Below, in pieces: positions 8,216-16,822 of a stretch of 64,000 nucleotides of DNA. The first letter of the stretch is position 1, and each line of letters starts with the position of its first letter. The stretch is from NCBI GenBank assembly GCA_017445225.1, contig JAFSUN010000003.1, positions 32,648-96,647 of the forward strand. Direction: 5' to 3'. Both the position numbers and the translations under genes were made by a program. This stretch comes from Erysipelotrichaceae bacterium (GTDB lineage: Bacteria > Bacillota_I > Bacilli_A > Erysipelotrichales > Erysipelotrichaceae). The notes beneath the pieces are model-generated. The model worked only from the letters and a program-made list of their open reading frames with translations, searched no databases and was not told the DNA's origin.

Positions 8216-9850
8216 ATGGCTTTTGACGGTGTATTTCTGAAACAGATAGTCAGCCGGCTTCAGGTCCTTAACGGAGCCCGCATCAACAAGATATACCAGA
8301 TCTCCGATACCGAGATCCTTTTTCAGCTGTATGACCAGAAGAAGTACCAGCTGATGATCTCCTGCCACTCCTCCTATAACCGCATTCATCTGACCGAAAG
8401 AAGCTACCCGACCCGCACGACCCCCAGCAATTTCATCATGGTCATGCGCAAGTATCTGGAGGCCGGTACCATAACCTCGGTTAAACAGGCCGATCTCGAC
8501 CGCTACCTGACCATCACCGTGACCACCCGCAATGAACTCGGTGACCGCATCAACCTGCAGCTGTACGTAGAGCTGATGGGCAAGTACGCCAACATCATCC
8601 TCGTCAATGATGGAAGGATCCTGGAGGCCCTCAAGCACATTCCGCCCTTTGAAAATACCAAGCGGACCATCCATCCCGGGGCCCAGTTCAAACCGACGGA
8701 ATCCCAGCCCGGCAAGCTGAATCCCTACGAGATCGCTGACGTGGACAATACCGAAAACCTGTTTGAGAAGCTCACCGGCTTCTCCCCGCTGTTATCCTCG
8801 GAAGTCTCTTACCGCCTGCATAACGGCCAGAGCTACCGGGACATCATGCAGGAGATTTCCGCTTCCCACAGCATCTACATCTCCACCGTTAAGGGCGAAG
8901 AACTGTTCCACTGCCTGCCGCTGACCCATCTGGGTGTCGAACCTCTGTGCATGGACATTTGCGAGGGCCTGGACTACATCTACTACAGGAAGGAAGAAAA
9001 GGAACGGATCCGCCAGATCACCGGTGACCTTTTCAAGTTCGTCCGCAAGGAGATCAAGAAGACCGAAACCAAGATCAGCCGTCTGCAGGAAAGCCTGGAG
9101 GAAGCGTTGGACTGCGATAAATGGCGCCAGTACGGCGATGCCCTGTATGCCAACCAGGACAAGGTCACCAAGGGCATGACCACCGTCACGGTAACCGACT
9201 ATGAAGACAACACCCTGACCGTCCCCCTCAATCCCAAGCTGGATGCCCGGGGCAATGCCAGAAAGTGCTTCCAGAAATACCGTAAGCTGGCCACCGGTCA
9301 GAAATACATCAATGAACAGCTGGCCCTCGCTGAGGATAACCTCGCCTATTTCAACCTGCTGCAGAATCAGTTGGCCCAGGCCGACTTCTTTACCGCCACC
9401 GAGATCCGCCAGGAGCTGGAGAACAACGGCTACCTGAAGGCCAAGAAGGCCCATCCCCGCGGTAAGAAGAAGGAAACTGAACCGCATTATACCCGCATCA
9501 GTTTCAACGGTTCTGACATCCTCATCGGCAAGAACAACATTCAGAATGACTATCTGACCTTTAAAAAGGCCGGAAGAAACGATACCTGGTTCCACGTCAA
9601 GGATGTCCACGGTGCTCACGTGATCATCAATAAGGAAACGCCGGATGAGCAGGATATCCGCGTCTGCGCCCAGCTGGCCGCCTGGTTCTCCAAGGCCCGC
9701 CAGTCCGGTTCGATTCCCGTTGACTATACCCTGATCCGCAACCTCAAGAAGATCCCCGGTTCCAAAATCGGCAAGGTCATCATGAAGGACTACAAGACCA
9801 TTTACATCGACATCGATGAAGCTCTGATGAAAGAGCTTCTGGGAGAATAG
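8216..9850 (+). CDS. rqcH: Ribosome-associated quality control protein RqcH (NFACT/FbpA family)
   Basis: Binds stalled 50S-peptidyl-tRNA complexes and recruits tRNA-Ala to add C-terminal alanine tails that mark nascent chains for degradation. 544 residues: NFACT-N domain (about 1-200), central coiled-coil region (about 290-430), and the NFACT-R (DUF814) domain near the end with IGKNNIQNDYLTFK and WFHVKDVHGAHVII. The same family was first described as fibronectin-binding protein FbpA. I chose the ATG at 8216 because AGGAGG lies six bases upstream and family similarity starts at MAFDGVFLKQ. The frame extends further 5' into the gmk promoter region and should not be used. Confidence 0.93.
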   Translation: MAFDGVFLKQIVSRLQVLNGARINKIYQISDTEILFQLYDQKKYQLMISCHSSYNRIHLTERSYPTRTTPSNFIMVMRKYLEAGTITSVKQADLDRYLTITVTTRNELGDRINLQLYVELMGKYANIILVNDGRILEALKHIPPFENTKRTIHPGAQFKPTESQPGKLNPYEIADVDNTENLFEKLTGFSPLLSSEVSYRLHNGQSYRDIMQEISASHSIYISTVKGEELFHCLPLTHLGVEPLCMDICEGLDYIYYRKEEKERIRQITGDLFKFVRKEIKKTETKISRLQESLEEALDCDKWRQYGDALYANQDKVTKGMTTVTVTDYEDNTLTVPLNPKLDARGNARKCFQKYRKLATGQKYINEQLALAEDNLAYFNLLQNQLAQADFFTATEIRQELENNGYLKAKKAHPRGKKKETEPHYTRISFNGSDILIGKNNIQNDYLTFKKAGRNDTWFHVKDVHGAHVIINKETPDEQDIRVCAQLAAWFSKARQSGSIPVDYTLIRNLKKIPGSKIGKVIMKDYKTIYIDIDEALMKELLGE

Positions 9851-9852
9851 CC

Positions 9853-11184
9853 GTGGTCTTACCGGATAAATACCTGAATAAAATGAAAAACCTCCTGGGA
9901 GCTGAATACCCGGACTATCTGAAAGCCCTGGAAGAAAAGCCCCGGAAGGCCTTGAGAATAAATACCGCAAAGATCACCGTTGCGGATTTTCTCTCCCTTT
10001 CCCCTTTCCGCCTGACACCGGTTCCCTGGTGTCCCGATGGCTTTTACTATGAGGAAGAGGATGATCCCGCTCATCACCCCTTCTACTGGGCCGGGCTCTA
10101 CTATCTGCAGGACGCCAGTGCCATGGCCCCGGCGGAAATGTTAACGATCGAAGCCGGTGACATCGTCCTGGATGGCTGCTGCGCTCCCGGCGGCAAGGCC
10201 CTGAAGCTGGCCAACAAGCTGGTTGATACGGGTCTGCTGGTGGCCAACGACCTCAGTTTTTCCCGCCAGAAGGCCACCCTGCGCAATCTGGAGAGGGCCG
10301 GCATAACCAACAGTTACGTAACGGCCTTTGATCTGCTGGCTGAAAGCCGCTTTGCCGGCTTCTTTGACAAGATACTGCTGGATGTCCCCTGCAGCGGCGA
10401 AGGCATGTTCCGCAAGAGCCCCGAACTGATCAGTTCCTGGTTGGAGAAGGACAGCGAATACTATGCGCCCCTGCAGAAACGGTTATTGGAAAAAGGCGTG
10501 GAGATGCTGAAGGACGGCGGCAGGCTGGTCTATTCCACCTGCACCTTTGATCCCCGGGAAAACGAGGAAGTCATCCTGGACTGCCTGAACAGCCATCCGG
10601 AAATGGAACTGCTCCCGCTGCCTTATCAGGGCTTTGAACCCGGTGTCCTCAAGGGCACGGAAAACTGCGGCCGGCTGTATCCCCATAAACTGGCCGGCGA
10701 AGGCCAGTTCGTGGCCCTTTTAAGGAAAAAGGGCTCCTCAGAAGGAAGGAAGAGCCGTGATGAACTGACCAACACCTTAAGCTGCCGGGATCTGGACCGC
10801 TTTCTTTCCCTGATCGGAAAGCCGCTTAAGGGAACGATAATCGAAAAGAACCGCCTGATCCTGCTGATTCCCAACACCTTTTTACCCATCGAGGGCCTCA
10901 AGGTGTTGAGATCCGGACTGTATCTGGGCGAAATAAAAAACAGCCGTTTTCTCCCCTCCCAGCCGCTGGCCATGGCCTTAAGCCGGGAAAACTTCAAATA
11001 CAGTGTTTCCCTGGCCCAGGAAACCAGCGTTAAGTATCTGAAGGGTGAAACGGTCGAATGTGATGAAGAATTCGCCAACGGCGAGTGGATCCTGGTCTGC
11101 CGTGACAATTACCCATTAGGCTGGGGCAAGTATCAGAATCACCGGATCAAGAACCTGATCGATCCGGGCTGGAGGGCCTTATGA
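9853..11184 (+). CDS. RsmF/YebU-like 16S rRNA m5C methyltransferase (NOL1/NOP2/Sun family)
   Basis: SAM-dependent RNA cytosine-C5 methyltransferase. The 443-residue protein has the Rossmann motifs DGCCAPGGKALKLA and DVPCSGEGMFRKSP, and YSTCTFDPRENEE with the catalytic cysteine. A C-terminal extension (about residues 290-443) ending in the basic HRIKNLIDPGWRAL resembles the RsmF C-terminal domains. This separates it from RsmB at 2576, which carries an N-terminal NusB domain instead. It begins at GTG, with GGGAG seven bases upstream inside the end of rqcH, and its end overlaps the next gene by four bases (ATGA). The exact target cytosine is not deducible. Confidence 0.85.
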   Translation: MVLPDKYLNKMKNLLGAEYPDYLKALEEKPRKALRINTAKITVADFLSLSPFRLTPVPWCPDGFYYEEEDDPAHHPFYWAGLYYLQDASAMAPAEMLTIEAGDIVLDGCCAPGGKALKLANKLVDTGLLVANDLSFSRQKATLRNLERAGITNSYVTAFDLLAESRFAGFFDKILLDVPCSGEGMFRKSPELISSWLEKDSEYYAPLQKRLLEKGVEMLKDGGRLVYSTCTFDPRENEEVILDCLNSHPEMELLPLPYQGFEPGVLKGTENCGRLYPHKLAGEGQFVALLRKKGSSEGRKSRDELTNTLSCRDLDRFLSLIGKPLKGTIIEKNRLILLIPNTFLPIEGLKVLRSGLYLGEIKNSRFLPSQPLAMALSRENFKYSVSLAQETSVKYLKGETVECDEEFANGEWILVCRDNYPLGWGKYQNHRIKNLIDPGWRAL

Positions 11185-11861
11185 GACTGGACAAGTTCCT
11201 GGCTGACATGCAGGTCGGCACCCGCAGCGAGGTAAAGAAACTGATCCGCCAGAAAGCCGTCACTGTTGACGGCACCGTGGCCAAGGATCCGGGAATGAAC
11301 GTTTCGGAAAACAGTAACATAACCGTTAACGGCGAAGAGGTAAGCTACGTCCGCTACGAGTATTTCCTCCTGAACAAGCCTCAGGGCTATGTCTGCACCC
11401 GCGACTATTCACCCAACGTCCTGCAGCTGATCGCCAGCCGTGATAAGAATCTCAATCCCGCCGGCCGGCTGGACAAGGATACCGAGGGAGCGATCCTGAT
11501 CACCAATGACGGGCAGCTGGTCCATCGGCTGATCTCGCCCCGGGGCCACGTCGATAAGACCTACTATGTGGAAACCGACCGCAATATCCCGGCCAACGCC
11601 AGGGAGATCTTCAGTAAGCCGATGCACTTCGTCGATTTCACCAGTGAACCGGCGGACTATCAGCCCCTTGATGACCGCAGCGGCTATCTAACCGTCCACG
11701 AGGGCAAGTACCATCAGGTCAAGCGGATGTTCCAGCAGCTGGGCTGTGAAGTGACCTTTTTAAAGAGGACCGTCTTCGCTTCCCTGACCCTGGAAGGTCT
11801 GGAAACCGGCGAATACCGTCCTCTGAGTGAAGATGAGATCAATTATCTGAAAAGTCTTTAA
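11181..11861 (+). CDS. rsuA: 16S rRNA pseudouridine synthase, RsuA family
   Basis: Isomerises a uridine in small-subunit rRNA (U516 in E. coli). 226 residues: an N-terminal S4 domain (MRLDKFLADMQVGTRSEVKK) and the RsuA-type catalytic domain with NPAGRLDKDTEG, where D98 is the catalytic aspartate. KYHQVKRMF near the C-terminus is also characteristic. RsuA-family paralogues differ in target, so the symbol denotes the family. The ATG overlaps the preceding stop by four bases, making this the last gene of the rqcH operon; it converges with the lipase-like gene. Confidence 0.88.
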   Translation: MRLDKFLADMQVGTRSEVKKLIRQKAVTVDGTVAKDPGMNVSENSNITVNGEEVSYVRYEYFLLNKPQGYVCTRDYSPNVLQLIASRDKNLNPAGRLDKDTEGAILITNDGQLVHRLISPRGHVDKTYYVETDRNIPANAREIFSKPMHFVDFTSEPADYQPLDDRSGYLTVHEGKYHQVKRMFQQLGCEVTFLKRTVFASLTLEGLETGEYRPLSEDEINYLKSL

Positions 11862-11865
11862 TCAG

Positions 11866-12927
11866 TTATTTCAGTGAGGAGATCATTTCGATGATCTCCT
11901 TATAATATGGCAATACTTCGGTGCGCTTCGTTAAGCCGCCTTGTAAGGCCATGTGATCGGCATGCCGGGTCTTAAACACGTTCCACTTCCCTTTTTCAAT
12001 GCTGGCCGGATCAAAGTCCTTATGGTCATTGTACAGGGGATAACAGGCCGAGACCGTATTTACCAGCCCGTCATTCTGGCGCCAGCTTTCATCGATGATG
12101 AAGCCGCCCCTGGTCTTGCCCTTATAGGCCCCAATGCGCCGGGATGAGCGCCGGAAAATCAGTTCCATGCCCTTGCCAATGGGAACATGGGTACCGTCTT
12201 CCTTTTCCCTGCTCATTTCACAGGGCTGGGAGAAGTAATAGACATTATCTGACAGCTTTAACTGTTCATTGAGTCTAAGGGCGTTATCGATGTGCATGTC
12301 ATAGTCAGCCCGGTCATTGAAGGGCAAGGGCTTCTGGGCGTTGACCTTGCCTCGGATGTTGCCGGCCAGATCCTCGATCAGGGGTATCCGGACGCTGTTA
12401 ACGTCAAAGTCCGGGTCTTCGTAAAGATCATAGGCCGTCGTGCCGTTATGAGGCGCCGCAATGGTGACCAGGGCAAAGATCCTGTTGCCCATGCCGCCTT
12501 TGAACAATGGTGAAGGGTCCTCTCCGGCTTCTTCTTTCAAATCGTGTTCCATCAGATGGGCAAAGGTTCTGATCGTCGCTCCGCCAAAGGAATGGCCGAA
12601 GAGAACCAGACGGGTATCATCATTAAAATCCGGGATCAGCGGCTTACCGCTGAAGTCGCGGCCATAACGGTCATGACCGTATTTCCCGCTGTGGTTTCTG
12701 CCGTAATCCGTTACGGTACCGGCCAATTGCGCGTACAGTTCGCAAGCCCGGTCATAGGCACTGTCATGCGGGGCCACGCTGGCGGCGTAACAGTCATAGC
12801 CCAGTTCCCTTAACTGAACCATCAGATCACCGTTCCGCATGCCCCAATAGGGCATCTTTTCATAGCGGCTGTCATAGCTGCCCCAGCCGGACAGCCCATG
12901 AACAAAGATATAGGTAAGCTTACTCAT
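11866..12927 (-). CDS. Alpha/beta-hydrolase resembling family I.5 lipases
   Basis: 353-residue predicted esterase/lipase. The N-terminal beta strand IFVHGLSGWG forms the oxyanion region, and the nucleophile elbow is GHSFGG with Ser113. TIAAPHNGTT is typical of Gram-positive triacylglycerol lipases. DGLVNTVSA and a late HADHMALQ supply plausible Asp and His partners. The long insertions between strands resemble the staphylococcal/Geobacillus I.5 lipases. Unlike those secreted enzymes it has no signal peptide, so it probably acts in the cytoplasm. The ATG follows AGAGG, and the gene lies 11 bases after the nitroreductase gene, probably co-transcribed. Substrate unknown. Confidence 0.7.
   Translation of the reverse strand: MSKLTYIFVHGLSGWGSYDSRYEKMPYWGMRNGDLMVQLRELGYDCYAASVAPHDSAYDRACELYAQLAGTVTDYGRNHSGKYGHDRYGRDFSGKPLIPDFNDDTRLVLFGHSFGGATIRTFAHLMEHDLKEEAGEDPSPLFKGGMGNRIFALVTIAAPHNGTTAYDLYEDPDFDVNSVRIPLIEDLAGNIRGKVNAQKPLPFNDRADYDMHIDNALRLNEQLKLSDNVYYFSQPCEMSREKEDGTHVPIGKGMELIFRRSSRRIGAYKGKTRGGFIIDESWRQNDGLVNTVSACYPLYNDHKDFDPASIEKGKWNVFKTRHADHMALQGGLTKRTEVLPYYKEIIEMISSLK
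11878..11899 (+). terminator. Convergent-end hairpin (candidate terminator of the rsuA transcript)
   Basis: GGAGATCAT and ATGATCTCC form a perfect 9-bp stem with a TTCG loop. It lies 17 bases past the rsuA stop but within the last codons of the opposite gene. The T-run is poor (TTATAAT), so termination is possible but not certain. Confidence 0.35.
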
Positions 12928-12938
12928 GACACTATCCT

Positions 12939-13532
12939 CTATTTGATCCAGGTCACTTCATTGCCGCTTCTCGGTAGCGGTTTTCTGACCGGCAGACCGT
13001 CATCAGTGGCCGGATAGCCGATGGCCAGGGAGCCGTAGATCCGCTCGTTTTCCTTCATGCCCAACTGTCTAAACAGTTCGACCAGCTTTTCGTCTTCGTT
13101 CAGCCATCTTAACTGATTGATCCAGCAGGTGCCCAGATCCAGTTCGTTGGCCATGATCATCATGTTTTCCAGCGCACAGGAACAGTCCGCCATGTTGTTG
13201 CCGTAATCTCTGTCGTTGGCCATGACGATCAGGCAGGGAGCGTTGTAGTGGAAGATCAGCTTTCCGGCTTTGGCTCTGGTAATGGCGCTGGCCATGGAAA
13301 CGTACATCCCTTCCGTTACCTCTCTGGCCGCAAAGGTATCCTGGACCATGACAGCCAGTTTCCCCAGCAGTTTGCGATCGGTTATGACGATGAAGTGGCA
13401 CTTCTGGCTGTTTCCGCCGCTGGGAGCCATGCGGCCGGCTTTAATTACCTTCTGCAGCTGTTCTTCACTGACCGGTTCACTGCGGTAGGCGCGGGTACTT
13501 CTTCTGGTTACTATTGCATCATTAACATTCAT
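12939..13532 (-). CDS. Nitroreductase-family FMN-dependent oxidoreductase
   Basis: 197 residues. The N-terminal ITRRSTRAYRSEPV-type segment (here VTRRSTRAY) and the APSGGNSQ phrase bind FMN phosphate. The middle GTCWINQL and the ending IYGSLAIGYP are characteristic of the NAD(P)H-dependent nitroreductase superfamily. I chose the ATG at 13532 (MNVNDAIVTRRS); the open frame continues upstream through a terminator hairpin and is unlikely to be translated. A TATACT -10 lies at 13560-13565. Physiological substrate unknown; roles range from quinone or flavin reduction to detoxification. Confidence 0.85.
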   Translation of the reverse strand: MNVNDAIVTRRSTRAYRSEPVSEEQLQKVIKAGRMAPSGGNSQKCHFIVITDRKLLGKLAVMVQDTFAAREVTEGMYVSMASAITRAKAGKLIFHYNAPCLIVMANDRDYGNNMADCSCALENMMIMANELDLGTCWINQLRWLNEDEKLVELFRQLGMKENERIYGSLAIGYPATDDGLPVRKPLPRSGNEVTWIK

Positions 13533-13613
13533 AGACGGTACTTCTCTTTCCTTAACTAAAGTATATCTGAATTCCTTCAGCGGATAAATCAGGATAACCG
13601 GATTGTTGACCAT

Positions 13614-13638
13614 GAGAAAAGATCTGCCAGGCAGATCT
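13614..13638 (-). terminator. Intrinsic terminator after the phosphodiesterase gene
   Basis: AGATCTGCC and GGCAGATCT form a 9-bp stem with almost no loop, followed on the minus strand by TTTTC. It separates the phosphodiesterase/SseB pair from the nitroreductase/lipase pair. Confidence 0.65.
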
Positions 13639-13651
13639 CTCATTAACACAT

Positions 13652-14956
13652 TTAACAGTCGGTCAGCAGTTCCGTTAACAGCCGCCCATCGGTATCCGGC
13701 ATTTCAAAGCCGATCATCCGGGCCATCGTGACCGCTTCATCGACCATGTTTGCCTGCTCGATCACCACTCCCTTCTTAACGGAGGGACCGGAAGCGATGA
13801 ACAGGGTGTTCTCCGCCCTTTCCGGACAGCTCCCGTGGGTGGCCATACCGACATGGTGGTCGCCCGGGATCCTGGACTGCCAGATCGAGGGGATGTTCAT
13901 GTTGTCGGAGAAGGCAAAGGAGATGTTTCTCCTGCTTTCAATGACGAAGTCAAAGGGACCGGAAAGATGATATCTTTCCTTCATCTGTTCCTTATCCAGC
14001 ACATACCACAGCCGGATCTCCGGATCGTCCTTCAGTCCTTCCAGCAGATCCTTTACCCGATCGTACATCCGCTGATCGTTTGGATCAGCCAGTTCCACAT
14101 AGCAGGACAGGCAGCAGGAATGGGCATAGACGTCCCAGGAGGTGATGTTTCCTTCGCTGTCATATCTGATCAGGCCTTCATTGGCGAACAGCTTATTGAG
14201 GTTCAGGACGTCATCGACATCGGTCTGCCCATGGTCGCCCATGATGATGAAGTTGGTGTTATCGTAGTCGCCATATCTGCGGACGCTTTCCAACAGAACC
14301 CCGAATTCCTCATCGTGCTTGCGCAGCTGCTCCCTGACCTGTTCATTGAAGACCCCGTAGTGATGTCTGGTTCCGTCCAGATCGCACATCTTGACCAGCA
14401 TCACGTCAGGCTGGCCATGATCGCGGACGATGTCAGGAGCCAGAGCCATCGTAAAGGCATCGATCCTATCTTCCGCCCCCTTCATCAGCCGGCCGTACTT
14501 CCAGAAGTACTCCTGCATCAGGTTATCGCTGGCGTAGCCGTTGAGATACTGCTCGGGATGATAACCGGTATAGTTATAGGGGATGATCATCGGCATGTTA
14601 TAGGTATAGTCGGCCCCGCCGGTAACCGGCCAGCTCAGGGAACAGGTCGTAAGGCCATGGTCTCTGGCATGGTCCAGCAGCGTGGGTACTTTTATTTCTT
14701 CCTTTAAGCCAAACCATACATCGGACTTCAGGCAGCCCCGCTCGAGCTTTTCGTTGCAGCAGATGCCGTGGCCGTCCACGTACCGGCCGGTAACGATCGA
14801 AGTATGGCAGCTGTAGGTCAGTGCCGGATGGGTCGGCAGCAAATGGTGCACATAGGAACCGTTATCAAGTACCTGCCGGAAATGCGGCAGGGTTTTCATG
14901 TATTCGATGTCGCCGCTGCACAGCGCATCGATCATAAAGACCAGCAGTTTTCTCAT
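13652..14956 (-). CDS. Type I phosphodiesterase/nucleotide pyrophosphatase-like (alkaline phosphatase superfamily)
   Basis: 434-residue metallo-phosphoesterase. The start LLVFMIDAL supplies the first metal-binding Asp. PALTYSCHTSIVTGRY contains the nucleophile Thr, followed by DGHGI. Later MGDHGQTDVD and ATHGSCPE give the remaining Asp and His zinc ligands, the pattern of NPP-type ectonucleotide pyrophosphatases. There is no signal peptide, so the protein is probably cytoplasmic. Its ATG lies one base after the stop of the SseB-like gene, so the two are translationally coupled. The substrate (nucleotide, phosphodiester or phosphonate) cannot be told. Confidence 0.8.
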   Translation of the reverse strand: MRKLLVFMIDALCSGDIEYMKTLPHFRQVLDNGSYVHHLLPTHPALTYSCHTSIVTGRYVDGHGICCNEKLERGCLKSDVWFGLKEEIKVPTLLDHARDHGLTTCSLSWPVTGGADYTYNMPMIIPYNYTGYHPEQYLNGYASDNLMQEYFWKYGRLMKGAEDRIDAFTMALAPDIVRDHGQPDVMLVKMCDLDGTRHHYGVFNEQVREQLRKHDEEFGVLLESVRRYGDYDNTNFIIMGDHGQTDVDDVLNLNKLFANEGLIRYDSEGNITSWDVYAHSCCLSCYVELADPNDQRMYDRVKDLLEGLKDDPEIRLWYVLDKEQMKERYHLSGPFDFVIESRRNISFAFSDNMNIPSIWQSRIPGDHHVGMATHGSCPERAENTLFIASGPSVKKGVVIEQANMVDEAVTMARMIGFEMPDTDGRLLTELLTDC

Positions 14957-14957
14957 T

Positions 14958-15503
14958 CTATGACACCTTCAGTATTTCCACTTCCGGCAGCCGGATCCTT
15001 ACCGTATTGGTTTCCAGGGCTTCCCGGATCTCTTCTTCACTCAGCACGATGGAGAGTGCGGAACCGATGCCGTTTTTCTCCACGAATTCATCGAGGGACA
15101 GACAGGCATAGTCATCTCCTTCATTCACCATCAGCATGTTCACGCCCAGCTGTTTGGCCAGACCGAAGACATGGGCGAACTCATCCTCACCCTTCTCAAT
15201 GATGCCGATCAGCGGCAGGCTGTCATAGTAGTGTTCGTAGTATTTGCACCAGTTGGTTCCCCTTTCCAGGGATGTAAAGACATACAGGGAAGGATAGCTG
15301 TCCTTGGTTGAAACCAGGGGCTTGCTGGTGAGACGGTCGCCATCGACATCCCGCAAAGACAGGGCAAAGACCAGATAGGGACAGCGGTAGAGAGACCGCA
15401 TTGCCTGATCAAACAGACCATCATAGTCCTCATCCAGGCTGTCCATTTCCGCCAGAGAGCTGATCAGCCGGTCAGTTTCATTAAATACATCGTATTCCAT
15501 CAT
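14958..15503 (-). CDS. SseB-family protein
   Basis: 181 residues with the SseB N-terminal-domain pattern: the strand-turn PLVSTKDSYPSLYVFTS near the middle and GVNMLMVNEGDDYACL further on. Such domains are small alpha/beta modules of unclear function, named after enhanced-serine-sensitivity protein SseB. GGAGGGAG precedes two adjacent ATGs (15503 and 15500). First gene of a two-gene unit with the phosphodiesterase-like gene. Family assignment moderate; function unknown. Confidence 0.65.
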   Translation of the reverse strand: MMEYDVFNETDRLISSLAEMDSLDEDYDGLFDQAMRSLYRCPYLVFALSLRDVDGDRLTSKPLVSTKDSYPSLYVFTSLERGTNWCKYYEHYYDSLPLIGIIEKGEDEFAHVFGLAKQLGVNMLMVNEGDDYACLSLDEFVEKNGIGSALSIVLSEEEIREALETNTVRIRLPEVEILKVS

Positions 15504-15525
15504 TAACTCCCTCCTCTTCAGGGGA

Positions 15526-15548
15526 CAGAAAGCCTCGTTTCCGAGGCT
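15526..15548 (-). terminator. Terminator hairpin after the repeat lipoprotein gene
   Basis: AGCCTCG and CGAGGCT form a 7-bp stem with a 4-base loop, 12 bases past the lipoprotein stop; the T-run (TTCTG) is weak. Confidence 0.5.
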
Positions 15549-15560
15549 GTAAAAGTATTA

Positions 15561-16787
15561 TTATTTGGGCAGGTATTCGTGATCGTCGATCTCCAGCCAG
15601 GTCAGATTGTTGGGATCAAAGGTCATGCTGGAGTACATTACCTCATCGTCATCGGCGATCTCCTGTTCTTCACCGGGTTCCTCATCGGGATTTTCCGGGA
15701 TCTCCTGATGGCTGGGGCCGTAGATGATCATCGCAAAGGAATAGACATAGTGCTGCCCATGGAAGTCGGTAACGACGGCCCTCCGGGGCTCCGCATCCTG
15801 AGCGGTCTTGTAGTTGATGTAGGCTTCGCCGGTCATCTGGTCAACCGCAAATTCATATTCGGTGCCGTTGGATTCGCAGGCCCAGGTCCCGTTGATCAGG
15901 CTCCAGACCTGAGACTGGGACATCTGGCTGTTGACATCCTTGTGGTAGCGGGCTTCTGAAATATTATAGGGAGTAACCGTGATGTAGTCCAGCTTGTTAT
16001 TGTAGACGAGTCTGACCACACCGTCGATCTGTTCACTGGTTTCCTCTTCATAGTCATCCAGGACCCAATGAGCGGTAAAGACGTAGACACCGTTTCCTTC
16101 ATAGCGGAACTCATCGGTCTCGCCATAGCCCATGCCTTCGCCGGCTCCCCAGGTGCTTTCCATGTACTTGTAGGAATTGCTTTCGACCAGGAAGTCCACG
16201 AATTCCTCTTCCTCATTGGTCCAGGAATCAGCGGCCGCCAGCTTGGTCCACAGTTCGGACTGGCTTAAGCCCTTGTCACCGGGGTCGACCGGCGTCGGAT
16301 CGGGATCAACGGGAGTCGGATCGACCGGGGTCGGATCAACCGGATCAACCGGCTTGTCGCCGATGGTTACCGGCTTGTAGGTCTGGTTCTGGGTTTCACT
16401 GCCGTTATCCAGATAGGTGAGCACCCGGATGCGCTGTGAGACGCTTTCCGGATTGTATTCGACGGTGACCTTCTTATCGCCGTCGGAAAAACGGACGGTC
16501 AGTTCATAGACGTTCTTGCCCTGATACCTGAAACCGGAAACCACCCCGCCGATGCTCTTGTCCTTGTTGGTGATCCGGGCCTGGCGGTAAGTGTAATCGG
16601 AACCGTCCTTGCCAAAATAGACGTAATACTCACCGCTGCTCCAGGCTTCGTTTTCCGCCAGCTGCAGTTTTTCCCACAGTTGACTCTGTGATAGCTTGGC
16701 CGTTTCCGAATTGCCGGGGAACAGTGAGCAGCCGCCCAATGTCGTTATGAGTAATAAGGCCATTAAGCCCTTGATAAACTTTTTCAT
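15561..16787 (-). CDS. Lipoprotein with three SQSxLW repeat modules and a Pro-Val-Asp linker
   Basis: 408 residues. The signal peptide MKKFIKGLMALLLITTLGGC ends in a lipobox (TLGGC), so the protein should be anchored to the outer face of the membrane. Three related modules each open with a short motif: LSQSQLWEKL near residue 32, LSQSELWTKL near residue 175, and MSQSQVWSLI near residue 290. Each is followed by a beta-rich stretch. Modules 1 and 2 are joined by a flexible linker of repeated PVDPTPVDP units. AAGGTGGTG precedes the ATG, and a TATAAT lies at 16810-16815, overlapping the stop region of the MFS gene. I recognise no family. Confidence 0.75.
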   Translation of the reverse strand: MKKFIKGLMALLLITTLGGCSLFPGNSETAKLSQSQLWEKLQLAENEAWSSGEYYVYFGKDGSDYTYRQARITNKDKSIGGVVSGFRYQGKNVYELTVRFSDGDKKVTVEYNPESVSQRIRVLTYLDNGSETQNQTYKPVTIGDKPVDPVDPTPVDPTPVDPDPTPVDPGDKGLSQSELWTKLAAADSWTNEEEEFVDFLVESNSYKYMESTWGAGEGMGYGETDEFRYEGNGVYVFTAHWVLDDYEEETSEQIDGVVRLVYNNKLDYITVTPYNISEARYHKDVNSQMSQSQVWSLINGTWACESNGTEYEFAVDQMTGEAYINYKTAQDAEPRRAVVTDFHGQHYVYSFAMIIYGPSHQEIPENPDEEPGEEQEIADDDEVMYSSMTFDPNNLTWLEIDDHEYLPK

Positions 16788-16822
16788 ATGTAAGTCACCA
16801 CCTTGGTTAATTATAACATTTT

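Noticed and set aside
8792..9970. Long open frame (about 390 codons) on the minus strand opposite rqcH
   Set aside because: It mirrors the codon pattern of rqcH, has no ribosome binding site and shows no family motif; similar long shadows lie opposite the genes at 13.8-14.7, 49.6-50.7, 52.4-53.4, 53.9-54.9 and 60.9-61.7 kb.
14768..15202. Plus-strand frame spanning the phosphodiesterase/SseB junction
   Set aside because: Low-complexity Arg/His-rich translation, no start signal, and it lies opposite two well-supported genes.
16280..16350. Tandem DNA repeat (CCGGGGTCGGATCAAC-like units)
   Set aside because: It encodes the PVDPT linker of the lipoprotein and is explained by coding.
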